A stretch of 64,000 bases of DNA from assembly GCA_017051695.1 (NCBI GenBank), contig JAFIDK010000002.1, positions 558,001-622,000 on the forward strand, written 5' to 3'. The notes under the pieces were generated by a model. That model made no database searches. It was not told the DNA's origin and saw only the letters and a program-made list of their open reading frames with translations. A program made the position numbers and the translations under genes. Of this stretch, positions 1 through 8,930 are shown piece after piece; position 1 is the stretch's first letter; the number at the start of each line of letters is the position of its first letter. The stretch is from Algoriphagus aestuarii. GTDB lineage: Bacteria > Bacteroidota > Bacteroidia > Cytophagales > Cyclobacteriaceae.

Positions 1-2
1 TG

Positions 3-134
3 ACGATCATAATCGTATCGGGTAAAATGCCTTACAGCAACTTTAATGGACATATTAAAAATTTATTTTTTTCAAAAACCTCTGTTCCAAAACTGGGAAT
101 GGCTATTTGGGCGATACTTATTTCAGTAATTTAA
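3..134 (+). CDS. possible C-terminal end of a truncated gene
   Basis: One plus-strand frame is open from the window edge to a TAA at 132-134, giving 43 codons with a hydrophobic C-terminus ending in WAILISVI. It could be the tail of a membrane or exported protein whose start lies left of the window. The family is not recognisable from this fragment, and a chance open frame of this size is quite possible. Confidence 0.3.
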   Translation, partial: TIIIVSGKMPYSNFNGHIKNLFFSKTSVPKLGMAIWAILISVI

Positions 135-226
135 AATAAGATTGACACTAACTGAAATTTTGGAGAAAATTAATCCATTTGAATTGGCTAAGGAACCATT
201 TAATACATTCAACTGCATGGTGTAAA

Positions 227-272
227 CAAAAAAGCATCAATCCGCAAGATTGAATCCGGCAGACTGATGCTT
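227..272 (-). terminator. Rho-independent terminator of the lipoprotein gene on the minus strand
   Basis: An 8-bp stem (232-239 with 265-272, AAGCATCA/TGATGCTT) has a partly pairing interior. On the minus strand a T-run follows it at 233-228. It lies about 45 bp past the stop of the lipoprotein gene at 317-1057. Confidence 0.75.
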
Positions 273-316
273 AAAAAAACGTAATATTTGGGCTTTAGAT
301 TTTTTGGTTCAAAGAA

Positions 317-1057
317 TTACTTATCCTTGAACTTCCCGTTTTTGAGAACCAAAGCTTTTTCGATGTTGGCAATAATTGCTTCATAAACTTCGCTGTTGCC
401 ATCTTCGTCATTAGGACCAACTTCAATGGTTCCATTGCCATTGCCGTCACTTACCAGGGTTGGGGAAATTCCTTCCAGAATTTTATCCACATACATGGTC
501 AATAAATAATCCTGGGCTCCATCTACTTCCAGACCTTGGTTAAACTGTAAGACCATTTCGTCTTCCAATCGCATAGTGATCACTGCTGGGATATCAAACC
601 ATTTTGCTTTTGCAATTACCGATGAACCGTACATCTCATCGTCTTCAGGTACATCTGGAAGGACAAAATCAAAGTTCAGCTTCCCGTAAACTCCATCTGC
701 AGCCATCACAGTCCCGATAGGTGCTACCATGACTTCCCCGTTTTCTACTAATGTCAGAATCTGAGGGTTCTTATCTCTGATCTGAACGATCGTAGGCTTT
801 TTCGTATCCTCATTCGTAGCTCTTAAAATCAGTTTTACATTGTCTATGGACAATTTCACATCTGTCACTTCAAAATTGCCATAAACCAGATTATTTACCC
901 TGGCATTAGGATCTTCTTCGCTCATGCCAATAGTAGCAGAAACAGTTACTTCACTTTCTGGATAGGCAGGTCCTTCTTTTTCCTCAGTACAGGAAGAAAC
1001 GAATGCGACAGATGCCATAGCCATCATTAGATTTCGGATTTTCATCGTGTTCATCAT
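317..1057 (-). CDS. hypothetical lipoprotein
   Basis: The protein has 246 residues and no family I recognise with confidence. It starts with a basic region and a short hydrophobic segment ending in a lipobox-like VSSC, so Cys23 is the likely lipidated residue and the mature protein would be membrane-anchored in the periplasm or outer membrane. The mature part is acidic and rich in beta-forming residues, compatible with a small beta-sandwich. Three Met codons (1, 2 and 5) could start it. The gene is followed by its own terminator and lies 68 bp downstream of another lipoprotein gene on the same strand. Both proteins end in an NGKF-type segment, hinting at related folds, but this is only a visual similarity. 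Confidence 0.8.
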   Translation of the reverse strand: MMNTMKIRNLMMAMASVAFVSSCTEEKEGPAYPESEVTVSATIGMSEEDPNARVNNLVYGNFEVTDVKLSIDNVKLILRATNEDTKKPTIVQIRDKNPQILTLVENGEVMVAPIGTVMAADGVYGKLNFDFVLPDVPEDDEMYGSSVIAKAKWFDIPAVITMRLEDEMVLQFNQGLEVDGAQDYLLTMYVDKILEGISPTLVSDGNGNGTIEVGPNDEDGNSEVYEAIIANIEKALVLKNGKFKDK

Positions 1058-1125
1058 TTTAACTTGTTTTGGATTGGTTAGTATTAGTAAAAGGTGTGTT
1101 TTCTAATTTTATAGCTGAAATGGAG

Positions 1126-1722
1126 TTATAGATCAACCCATTCTATTTTCTCGAATTTCCCATTGTTTACTTCGAGGACAGTGCCCTTGTCTTTATCCTT
1201 GGCTTTGTAATTAAAAACTCCTGATATCGACTTATTTTCAATATCTAGTTCATGGATAATGAAGGATATTTCACCAGTGTGATTGGAACTGGCTTTATAG
1301 ATGTGATCATCCGAATTTGGAGAAGTTCTTTTCTCCACTGCGCCCATAACTCCTTCAAAATTCACCTCTGAGTTTTTCAGTAATTGCCAACTAGTATATT
1401 CCTTTCCTATCTCTAATTCTGCAAGACTTTTTCCTCCCAGTTTGAATCCCATAGCTGTCACTTCTTTCGTATCGGCCACTTGTACTCCATAAACAGTCAA
1501 TAGGAAATGATCCTGGTCTTCCACCATTTCGGCAATGACAAATTCAGAATCCAAGATGCTTTTCCCTCCTTCTACCTCAAATACCTGGTCATTGATGGTA
1601 GCGGAAATGATTTCTTCACTGGAATTGGCAGGAAGAATATCTAAAACCTCCTGGCAAGAAACCACTGCTATCAGTATCAAGGAGATTATAGAAAATCGTA
1701 TGTAAAAAGAAAACTTCATCAT
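1126..1722 (-). CDS. hypothetical lipoprotein, DUF6252-like
   Basis: A 198-residue protein with a hydrophobic N-terminal segment ending in AVVSC (lipobox, Cys23). The mature part opens with an ATINDQVFEV stretch and ends with ISGVFNYKAKD and NNGKFEKIEW. These resemble Bacteroidota lipoproteins grouped as DUF6252, in which a strand of the form ISGxFxF precedes a terminal G-x-F strand. The function of that group is unknown. It sits upstream of, and co-oriented with, the lipoprotein gene at 317-1057, and no terminator is visible in the 68 bp between them, so they may be co-transcribed. The family call is from memory of the pattern; the lipoprotein call is firm. Confidence 0.75.
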   Translation of the reverse strand: MMKFSFYIRFSIISLILIAVVSCQEVLDILPANSSEEIISATINDQVFEVEGGKSILDSEFVIAEMVEDQDHFLLTVYGVQVADTKEVTAMGFKLGGKSLAELEIGKEYTSWQLLKNSEVNFEGVMGAVEKRTSPNSDDHIYKASSNHTGEISFIIHELDIENKSISGVFNYKAKDKDKGTVLEVNNGKFEKIEWVDL

Positions 1723-2070
1723 TCGACAGTTGGTTAGGTTAAAAGATTATCCGGAAGACCGATTTTTGTTTAACTCCCCTACAGAGTGAGGAAATTTTTA
1801 ACATATTAATCCTCAAAAAACCCAGTTCATGGCATCAAACAAGGTGTTTTAGCCAAAACCAAGAATTTTATATCTAAAAGTTCATAAGCCATGCCAGCCA
1901 AGCCTAGTAGAGGTATTTATTCTAACTAATATCCCCTATTGATGCCAGTAGTATTGATTTCTTAGATGGATGACCGAAGTGCCTTGAAGCCTGATGCCTA
2001 ACTTGCTTCTAGGCGGTTTTAGCATTTTTTGGAAAAAAAGCAGAGGTACATGAAACCTAAAATTCCCTAA
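1723..2070. other. intergenic region without a recognisable gene
   Basis: About 350 bp separate the DUF6252-like lipoprotein gene from the terminator of the next operon. Every frame is broken by stops and I see no RNA gene. The promoter of the lipoprotein pair should lie near 1725-1800, but no convincing TAnnTTTG element is visible there. A weak GCCTA/TAGGC hairpin near 1995-2015 is not strong enough to call. Confidence 0.5.
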
Positions 2071-2100
2071 AATAAAAAAGCACTACCTATAGGCAGTGCT
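2071..2100 (-). terminator. Rho-independent terminator of the sugar-oxidation operon
   Basis: The stem 2079-2100 (AGCACTACC, with one mismatch, against GGCAGTGCT) is followed on the minus strand by a T-rich run. It lies just past the stop of the DUF6807 gene, closing the three-gene operon 5549-2124. Confidence 0.8.
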
Positions 2101-2123
2101 TCTATGATATAAATTGGAAGTTC

Positions 2124-3221
2124 TTATTTTTTGGAATTACTCCAAGTCTTAAACCTACTTTCCACCTCTGGTACTTTGGGATTATCACCGGAAATAATCT
2201 CCATTTTGAATCTAAATGTCATGGATTCTCCAGCTTCCAATTCGTAATTAAGTTCTTCTTTCCCTTCGCTCATTGCTTTTTGTCCCAAAGGATTCGCTGC
2301 AAATAGTCCATATCCTCTGGCATGCCAGTATGTTGGGTATCCTACATTTTCAGGATGATCAAAAATAATCACAGAGATATTTTCCGTTCCAATTTTCCCT
2401 TCCAGATTCACCCAATCTCCACGGGTTCCCCAAACATCATCTCCCCTTTTGCCATTGCTGCTCGTATACATTCCTGTAATGCCTTCATTATTCATAGTTG
2501 GCACATCGGTGATCTTTCCAGAAGCATCTGTAAACAATTCCGGTTTGGTAGAAGGATGTTCTAATTCCCTGGCAACTCTCAGAGCAAGCATGCCTTCTTT
2601 GTTATCAGTAAAAGTCACTTTTTGATTTGTAGCGGTCAAAGTCGCTATTCTTTCAACAGAACGTTCTGACTCATTTGCTTTGAAAATAAAACTTGTGTTT
2701 TCTTCCAGAAGTGTTTCACCAGCTTCATTTTTCCATTCTTGGGTAACAGTCAATTCACCTACCCCATCTTTTACTGAAACTGAATTGACTTTTTTCAAGT
2801 TAATCCGGCCAAATTTTGACTTTTCGGCATCTGGAATTGCATAAGAATTATTCCAAAAGTCCAAACCATTGACATCACCGTAGTTAAACCACAAGCCAAC
2901 ATGATGAGGATGATCGAATCGTTCCCCAGGTCTTGGATCAAAAGGCCAACCTCTTGTGATGGTCGTACCTTTAGAGCTATTGATCGGGTACAAAACCGGT
3001 TTATAAAGCGTGTCACTATAAATGAAAGATGTAAACAATTCACCATCTACCAACACATCAACTTTTTGGGCGGCTTCATCTTGTATGAGTTCCAATTTTG
3101 GCTCAGTCTGGGTCATTTCTTCGGTATCTTCATTGGATTGGGAATTACCACTGCTACATGCAGTCAACAGCAAAGCAGCAAAAGCCAATAAACTACAGAT
3201 ATGTAATCGCGTAAATCGCAT
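2124..3221 (-). CDS. DUF6807 family lipoprotein (formerly labelled PmoA-like)
   Basis: 365 residues. The N-terminus has a hydrophobic stretch ending in LLTAC (Cys22), predicting a lipoprotein. The mature domain carries the features of the DUF6807 family, long mislabelled methane oxygenase PmoA: RGWPFDPRPGE, then FDHPHHVGLWFNYG with His104, His106 and His107, and later a YPTYWHARGYGLF segment followed by NPLG. No activity is established that I can name; the clustered histidines suggest a metal or substrate site. It is the last gene of a minus-strand operon, 37 bp after the isomerase/epimerase gene and downstream of a Gfo/Idh/MocA oxidoreductase. That context suggests a role in handling an oxidised sugar, which is inference. 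Confidence 0.85.
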   Translation of the reverse strand: MRFTRLHICSLLAFAALLLTACSSGNSQSNEDTEEMTQTEPKLELIQDEAAQKVDVLVDGELFTSFIYSDTLYKPVLYPINSSKGTTITRGWPFDPRPGERFDHPHHVGLWFNYGDVNGLDFWNNSYAIPDAEKSKFGRINLKKVNSVSVKDGVGELTVTQEWKNEAGETLLEENTSFIFKANESERSVERIATLTATNQKVTFTDNKEGMLALRVARELEHPSTKPELFTDASGKITDVPTMNNEGITGMYTSSNGKRGDDVWGTRGDWVNLEGKIGTENISVIIFDHPENVGYPTYWHARGYGLFAANPLGQKAMSEGKEELNYELEAGESMTFRFKMEIISGDNPKVPEVESRFKTWSNSKK

Positions 3222-3258
3222 GTTATTTCAGGTTAATTTAAGTTTCATAAAAGATTGA

Positions 3259-4155
3259 TCAAACAATCCCTAATGCATTTTCTTTCAGAGTGTTAAATAG
3301 ATTTAATTGTTCCCGTAATGCTGCAACCCGGTCAGTGGGTTCAGTCCTTGCTTCCATCAAAATCCAACCTTGATAATCCATTTTTGCGAAGAGTTTGAAA
3401 AGATCCTGATAAGGGTATCCTTCTTCGTTGAATTCCCGGACATGGACCGTATCCCCAAACCATTTTTTGACTGAATTAAAATTCGCTTCTAAACCCGGGG
3501 GCAATAAGTCTTCTGGGTTACAATTCCAGCAGATTTTCACGTGTGGGCTTTCTACCTGATCAAAAATCGCTTTCATATTGGGCAATTCCTGAGTCAGATG
3601 CCCGTGAACTTCCACCCGTACTATCTGGCCTAAATCACCGGCAAAATCTCCGATTTCATTAAAGGATTTTGCGATCTGTGCGATAGTTTTTTCTTTTGGA
3701 ACATCTGCAGGAAGGTTGTTAGGTTTTACTTTAATCCCTGTTGATCCTATGTCCTTACAGAGTTGTAAATATTCCTTTGTTTCCTGAATATTCTTGGCCA
3801 AGACATTTGGATCAGGACTATGGTATTCAAAATTGCTCCCGTAGCCTAAGCAAGTTACCGGACTATCCTCAAATCTCTTTTTAACTTCTGTACGCTGCAG
3901 GGAGCTTAAGGAAGTTTCTACACCATGGGCATGCTGAGTACGGAGCTCCACTCCTAATACCCCGATTTTTTCGCAATTGGCAATCAAAGTCGGCAAATCC
4001 CAATCCTTTCCCCATAAATACGTAACCAATCCAAATTGCATCCCCGATGCTGGCCTGGCCGAAAAGGCCTGAAATGGTAAACTCCCAGCAGTGAGTCCAA
4101 GACCGGCAGCAAAGCTAGATTTAAGAAAATCTCTTCTAGAATTAGATTCAATCAT
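3259..4155 (-). CDS. exported sugar phosphate isomerase/epimerase family protein
   Basis: 298 residues. A twin-arginine motif (SRRDFLKSS, residues 7-15) and a hydrophobic stretch indicate Tat export. The remainder is a TIM barrel of the xylose-isomerase-like AP-endonuclease 2 superfamily: LRTQHAHG, then a VEVHGH strand, an ICWNCNPED segment and a terminal ILMEAR strand that supply the usual Glu/His/Asp metal ligands. Such proteins isomerise or epimerise sugars or keto-sugars. It lies between the oxidoreductase (23 bp upstream) and DUF6807 (37 bp downstream) with no terminator between, so all three should be one transcript. Substrate unknown. Confidence 0.88.
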   Translation of the reverse strand: MIESNSRRDFLKSSFAAGLGLTAGSLPFQAFSARPASGMQFGLVTYLWGKDWDLPTLIANCEKIGVLGVELRTQHAHGVETSLSSLQRTEVKKRFEDSPVTCLGYGSNFEYHSPDPNVLAKNIQETKEYLQLCKDIGSTGIKVKPNNLPADVPKEKTIAQIAKSFNEIGDFAGDLGQIVRVEVHGHLTQELPNMKAIFDQVESPHVKICWNCNPEDLLPPGLEANFNSVKKWFGDTVHVREFNEEGYPYQDLFKLFAKMDYQGWILMEARTEPTDRVAALREQLNLFNTLKENALGIV

Positions 4156-4178
4156 GTTTTTGTGAATGAAAGGAGGAA

Positions 4179-5549
4179 TTAAACTTGATTGGGAACCACA
4201 TACTTATCTCTGTAATCACGAGTCAAAAGCTTGTCAGCATCTTTGTCATTTTTGAATTTCTCGGTTTTGCCATCAAAGTGAAGTTGCTTTCCAGTCAGAA
4301 AAGAAACATTGGCAATTAGAGGTAAAACAGAGGATTTAAAGCCTTCTTCGATATCGCAATGCAACGTTTCATTACTTCCGGAACGGATCGCGTCAAGGAA
4401 ATTCGCATAATGTTCGGCACCACCAGGAGCAGCCATTAATTGGTTGCTTTCAGCGGGAGCTTCGGCCTTTTTGCTGGTTGCAAAAGGTTCTTTTTCTTTT
4501 TGTCTAAATGCTTTCCAAGTTCCACCATCTAACTCTAAGTAGCCATCCGTACCATAAAATACATTTCCAATATTGACGTCCAAACTGGATTCTCCATTGG
4601 TGTATCTTCCTCTTGTTTCAAATTCCAGAATTGTTCCATCTGCATATTTGAAGACTGAGGTTTGGGTGTTAGGAGTTTCTTGGGAACATTCCTCAGGACT
4701 GATTCCGTAAATTCCCCCAGAAGAATAAACCGAAACTGGGTGCTCATTTTTGTTCATTCCCCATCGTGCAACATCAAATTGGTGAGGGCCTTGATTTCCA
4801 GTGTCGCCATTTCCTGTAGCCCAATGCCAATGCCAGTTGTAATGCACCTTCTTTTCATTGTATGGTTGGTAGGCCGCTGGACCGAGCCATTGGTCGTAAT
4901 GCAAAGAAGCAGGAGGAGTGGAATCTGCAGATTTCCCGAAAGAATCCCGTGGTTTATAACATAGTCCTCTTGCCATATAGATATCCCCGATTCCTCCTTC
5001 GTGAAGGAATTTCATCGCTTCCATGACATTGGCAATTGATCTGTTTTGAAAACCAACCTGAACTCTCCGGTCATACTTTCTGGCAGCTTCTACCATTTTT
5101 CTACCTTCAAAAACGTTGTGACTGGCAGGTTTTTCTACATACACATGTTTTCCGGCCTGACAGGCCCAAATGGTTCCCAAGGCATGCCAATGGTTAGGAA
5201 CAGCAAAAGACACCCCGTCGATTTCAGGATCGTCAAAAACCTTTCTCATGTCCCATTCCGTCAAAGGGGTGATACCGGTTTTCTCAATTACAATTTTTGA
5301 TTTTTCCGAAAAATATTGTTCATCTACATCACATAAGGTTTTTAAGCGGACGTTTCGATTATCTTTTAAGGCACACCATTGGTTGATATGATTACTACCT
5401 TGTCCCCGTATCCCAATGACAGCCATATTTATCCGCTCATTGGCTCCGATGATAGAAGCATAGGATTTTGCAGACATACTCATTCCTGCCATGGCAATGC
5501 CTGCAGTGCCCAAGACACTTTTCTTTATAAATTCTCTTCGCTGGGTCAT
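4179..5549 (-). CDS. exported Gfo/Idh/MocA family oxidoreductase
   Basis: 456 residues with an N-terminal twin-arginine signal (QRREFIKKS) and an alanine-rich hydrophobic stretch. The Rossmann domain follows, with MAVIGIRGQG as the nucleotide-binding loop and the family hallmark EKPASHN (KP-type) motif. A substrate-binding domain contains a NWHWHWATGNGDTGNQGPHQFDVARW-type segment, whose GNQGPHQFD part carries the conserved catalytic region. Family members oxidise or reduce sugars and inositols with NAD(P); Tat-exported forms probably carry a prefolded cofactor to the periplasm. It is the first gene of the operon with the isomerase and DUF6807. The promoter should lie in 5550-5740, but I could not identify a clear one. 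Confidence 0.92.
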   Translation of the reverse strand: MTQRREFIKKSVLGTAGIAMAGMSMSAKSYASIIGANERINMAVIGIRGQGSNHINQWCALKDNRNVRLKTLCDVDEQYFSEKSKIVIEKTGITPLTEWDMRKVFDDPEIDGVSFAVPNHWHALGTIWACQAGKHVYVEKPASHNVFEGRKMVEAARKYDRRVQVGFQNRSIANVMEAMKFLHEGGIGDIYMARGLCYKPRDSFGKSADSTPPASLHYDQWLGPAAYQPYNEKKVHYNWHWHWATGNGDTGNQGPHQFDVARWGMNKNEHPVSVYSSGGIYGISPEECSQETPNTQTSVFKYADGTILEFETRGRYTNGESSLDVNIGNVFYGTDGYLELDGGTWKAFRQKEKEPFATSKKAEAPAESNQLMAAPGGAEHYANFLDAIRSGSNETLHCDIEEGFKSSVLPLIANVSFLTGKQLHFDGKTEKFKNDKDADKLLTRDYRDKYVVPNQV

Positions 5550-5791
5550 AGTTTTATTTTTGGGTTATGTATTGACTGTTTTTTGCTAATAAAAGAATGC
5601 TTTAATCTAAGTAATCTGGTAGTCAAGGACAATAAAAATAACAGGAGAGATACCATAACCTACGCAATCGATTGCATTAATTGTTTTGATTTTGGTAGAA
5701 ATAACATTCTTGCAATTAGTCATCTTCAAATTCCGTATTATTGAGGCTTATTTCCCAAAAATCCAAGAAAACCCTGCCCTTACTGCATTTG

Positions 5792-6694
5792 ATGAACTCT
5801 TCAAAAGAACTTGATTCCATCCAACTCAACTTTTCTCCTGGAGATTTATTATTTCTCAATTTGGCCTTGGCTCTGATCATGTATGGGGTTGCATTAGAGT
5901 TGAGATTTGAAGACTTTAAATATCTGGTCAAAAACCCTAAAAGTTTTTTCCTTGGAGTCTTTTCCCAGTTTTTGCTATTGCCATTTCTTACTTGGGCCTT
6001 GGTATTGCTTATTTCACCTCCTCCCAGTGTGGCTTTAGGGATGTTTCTCGTAGCTGCATGCCCAGGAGGAAATGTATCTAATTTCCTCAGCAATTATGCC
6101 AAAGGAAATACCGCTCTTTCTGTCAGTTTGACGGGTTTTTCCAGTGTGCTTTCTATAGTAAGTACCCCTTTGAATTTTGCACTTTGGGCAAGTTTCTATG
6201 CCCCTACAGCCGATTTGTTGAAAGAAATCCAGCTTGATTATAAAGATGCTTTTTTCACTGTAGCCTTGATTTTGGGCATTCCCCTGATTTTGGGAATATT
6301 AACCCACCAGAAACTTCCACTAATCGCAGAAAAAGCAGCCAGAATTTTAAAACCGGTCAGCCTATTGATCTTTTCTGCCTTTATTGTTTTGGCATTTATG
6401 GGGAATTTTGATCTATTTCTAACCTATATTTCCTTCATATTTTTATGGGTTTTAGCTCACAATTTTATTGCTTTGGGATCAGGTTTTCTTACAGGTAAAG
6501 TTTTCGGTTTGCCATTGGCGGATGTAAAAACATTGACTATAGAAACAGGAATTCAAAATTCAGGTTTGGGATTGGTTTTGATCTTTACCTATTTTAATGG
6601 ACTTGGAGGAATGGCAATCATCACAGCTTTTTGGGGTATTTGGCATTTGATCTCGGGAATGGCTATCGCCTCGATATGGAAAAATAAAGAATGA
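5792..6694 (+). CDS. bile acid:sodium symporter (BASS) family transporter
   Basis: About 300 residues and roughly nine or ten hydrophobic segments. The family region VAACPGGNVSNFLSNYAKG is present, followed by SLTGFSSVLSI and, near the C-terminus, ETGIQNSGLGL; these are the two crossover motifs of BASS transporters. The frame can be extended to a TTG at 5741, but I prefer the ATG at 5792 because the extra residues are polar and unlike the family N-terminus. The substrate may be a bile acid, pyruvate or another organic anion; the sequence does not say. The stop overlaps the next start as ATGA, so the acyltransferase is translationally coupled. Confidence 0.9.
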   Translation: MNSSKELDSIQLNFSPGDLLFLNLALALIMYGVALELRFEDFKYLVKNPKSFFLGVFSQFLLLPFLTWALVLLISPPPSVALGMFLVAACPGGNVSNFLSNYAKGNTALSVSLTGFSSVLSIVSTPLNFALWASFYAPTADLLKEIQLDYKDAFFTVALILGIPLILGILTHQKLPLIAEKAARILKPVSLLIFSAFIVLAFMGNFDLFLTYISFIFLWVLAHNFIALGSGFLTGKVFGLPLADVKTLTIETGIQNSGLGLVLIFTYFNGLGGMAIITAFWGIWHLISGMAIASIWKNKE

Positions 6695-7692
6695 AAGACT
6701 TTGTAAACTATTGGCTACGCCTTATGGTGAAAGCCTGCCTTCATCTCTATTTCAAAAAAATCAAAATTGATGGCAAAGAAAATATTCCTAAAAACCGTCC
6801 TGTGATTCTAGTGGCTAATCACCAAAATGCACTCATAGACCCTTTGCTCCTAGCTACCCACACGAAGCTAAATCCTTTTTTCCTGACAAGGGCTTCGGTG
6901 TTTAAAAGCCCAATTGCAGCTAAACTACTGGACTTTATCAGAATGCTACCCGTATACCGGGTCCGAGATGGCTTTTCTACCATTCAGCAAAATCAATTGA
7001 TTTTTGATAAAACTTATGAAATCTTAAAGAAAAACGGGACTGTCATCATCTTTGCGGAGGGAAGTCATAGCCTGATCAGAAATCTGCGACAACTGAGCAA
7101 GGGTTTTACGAGAATGGCTTTTGGACTTAAAGAAAAATACCCTGAATCAGAACCGCTTATTTTACCGGTAGGCATCAATTATTCCGCTCATAGGAAATCA
7201 GGGAGCCGTGTTCACATGATTTTCGGTAAACCGATTGAAGTCAATATGCCAAATTCCCAATCCGGAAAATTGACCAAATCTGTAGAAAAGGCCCTCCATC
7301 ACTTGGTAGTAGAAATTCCAGATGAAGGATATGAGGAGAACTTAAATAGACTTTTGGAAGCTGGAGTAGATATCAATGACAAAGAGGCGGTAAATGTTTT
7401 TCTTGAAAGCGGTAAAGTTGAAAACCCAATTCCAGAATTTTCTGGGCTGAAAAACAAACTGATGAAAATCTTTCATTTCCCATTGTATTGGGTTTGGTTA
7501 TGGCGAAGTCCAAAAATCAAGGATAAGGTTTTTGATTCTACCATCAAGTTTTTGATAGGATTTACCTTAGGACCGCTTTATTACTTCATTTTATTTCTTT
7601 TGGCTTTGTCCACCAGTTTAGGTACCTGGGCTTTGGCATTTTTGATCATGGCAGGAATCAGTCTTTGGGCAAATAAAAATCCACAAGAATAA
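6691..7692 (+). CDS. 1-acyl-sn-glycerol-3-phosphate acyltransferase family protein (PlsC domain)
   Basis: 333 residues. Block I reads NHQNALIDPLL (His and Asp five residues apart, as in several Bacteroidota members rather than the textbook HX4D). Block III reads FAEGSHS in place of FPEGTRS, and a later PVGINY segment fits block IV. The C-terminal third carries two hydrophobic helices (around residues 285-330). The expected role is acyl transfer to glycerophospholipid precursors at the inner membrane; the exact acceptor is unknown. The start overlaps the BASS transporter stop by 4 bp (ATGA). Confidence 0.87.
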   Translation: MKDFVNYWLRLMVKACLHLYFKKIKIDGKENIPKNRPVILVANHQNALIDPLLLATHTKLNPFFLTRASVFKSPIAAKLLDFIRMLPVYRVRDGFSTIQQNQLIFDKTYEILKKNGTVIIFAEGSHSLIRNLRQLSKGFTRMAFGLKEKYPESEPLILPVGINYSAHRKSGSRVHMIFGKPIEVNMPNSQSGKLTKSVEKALHHLVVEIPDEGYEENLNRLLEAGVDINDKEAVNVFLESGKVENPIPEFSGLKNKLMKIFHFPLYWVWLWRSPKIKDKVFDSTIKFLIGFTLGPLYYFILFLLALSTSLGTWALAFLIMAGISLWANKNPQE

Positions 7693-7767
7693 AGAGAAAA
7701 AGGCCAAATAATCTTTGGTTATTTTTTTACCTTTGGTTTAGATATAAACCCGAAAATTAACTAGACC

Positions 7768-8862
7768 ATGAATGAAGATTTTCTTCCCATCAATGGGACA
7801 GACTATGTGGAAATGTACGTTGGCAATGCCAAACAATCCGCATTGTTTTATCAATACGCTTTTGGATTTGAATTGATTGCCTATGCAGGACCCGAAACTG
7901 GCATCAAGGATAGAGCATCCTATGTATTGAAACAGGATAAAATCCGTTTGGTATTAACTTCTCCGCTACAATCTGACCATGAGATTTCGGCACATGTCAC
8001 CAAACATGGAGATGGAGTAAAAGTGCTGGCCCTATGGGTAGATGATGCGGAGAAATCATGGAATGAAACTACCAAAAGAGGAGCAGTTTCTGTATCCTCA
8101 CCTATAACAGTCAAAGACGCCAATGGAGAAGTTAAAACTGCATCCATTAAAACCTATGGCGATACTATTCACACATTTGTGGAAAGGAAAAATTACAAAG
8201 GAGTTTTCCTACCAGGGTATGTTCCTAGAAAAAGCACGTATCAGTCAGAGTCCATTGGCCTGAAATACATAGATCACTGTGTGGGAAATGTGGAACTCGG
8301 TGAAATGAACCGCTGGGTAAAATACTATGAAGACGTGATGGGTTTCAAACTATTGATCACATTTGACGACAAAGACATCTCCACAGTGTATTCTGCTTTG
8401 ATGTCGAAGGTGGTATCCAATGGAAATGGGTACATCAAGTTTCCTATCAATGAACCTGCAGAAGGAAAGAAAAAATCTCAAATAGAAGAATATCTGGATT
8501 TCTACAATGGTCCAGGAGTGCAGCATATGGCTATCGCCACGGATGATATCATACACACGGTTTCAGAATTAAGAAAAAGAGGAATAGAATTTCTGGAAGT
8601 TCCGGCTTCTTACTATGACGATTTGCTGGATCGTGTCGGAAAAATCGATGAGGACCTACAGCCCTTGAAGAATTTAAACATTCTGGTAGATCGGGACGAA
8701 GAAGGATATCTTCTCCAGATTTTTACAAAACCAATTCAGGATAGGCCTACTTTGTTTTTCGAAATCATTCAAAGAAAAGGTGCAAAATCCTTTGGGAAGG
8801 GAAATTTCAAAGCGCTATTTGAAGCAATAGAAAGAGAACAAGAATTGAGAGGAAACCTTTAG
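7768..8862 (+). CDS. hppD: 4-hydroxyphenylpyruvate dioxygenase
   Basis: 364 residues, normal for the enzyme, which converts 4-hydroxyphenylpyruvate to homogentisate in tyrosine breakdown. Two vicinal-oxygen-chelate halves are visible. The Fe(II) facial triad is recognisable as His170 (YIDHCVGN), His253 (GVQHMAIAT) and Glu332 (TLFFEIIQR), and the C-terminal GKGNFKALFEAIE helix is typical. The gene stands alone: homogentisate 1,2-dioxygenase is not in this window. A terminator follows directly. Confidence 0.97.
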   Translation: MNEDFLPINGTDYVEMYVGNAKQSALFYQYAFGFELIAYAGPETGIKDRASYVLKQDKIRLVLTSPLQSDHEISAHVTKHGDGVKVLALWVDDAEKSWNETTKRGAVSVSSPITVKDANGEVKTASIKTYGDTIHTFVERKNYKGVFLPGYVPRKSTYQSESIGLKYIDHCVGNVELGEMNRWVKYYEDVMGFKLLITFDDKDISTVYSALMSKVVSNGNGYIKFPINEPAEGKKKSQIEEYLDFYNGPGVQHMAIATDDIIHTVSELRKRGIEFLEVPASYYDDLLDRVGKIDEDLQPLKNLNILVDRDEEGYLLQIFTKPIQDRPTLFFEIIQRKGAKSFGKGNFKALFEAIEREQELRGNL

Positions 8863-8867
8863 GACTT

Positions 8868-8893
8868 AGCCGGCACATTGCCGGCTTTTTTTT
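8868..8893 (+). terminator. Rho-independent terminator after hppD
   Basis: A GC-rich 7-bp stem AGCCGGC/GCCGGCT (8868-8874 with 8880-8886) with a 5-nt loop is followed by a T-run at 8886-8893. Confidence 0.9.
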
Positions 8894-8930
8894 ACGCAGA
8901 AAAACCCATAAATTTTTTAAAATATTTGAC

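Noticed and set aside
5716-6093. 125-codon minus-strand open frame opposite the BASS gene
   Set aside because: It lies antisense within a clear BASS transporter and has no signature of its own.
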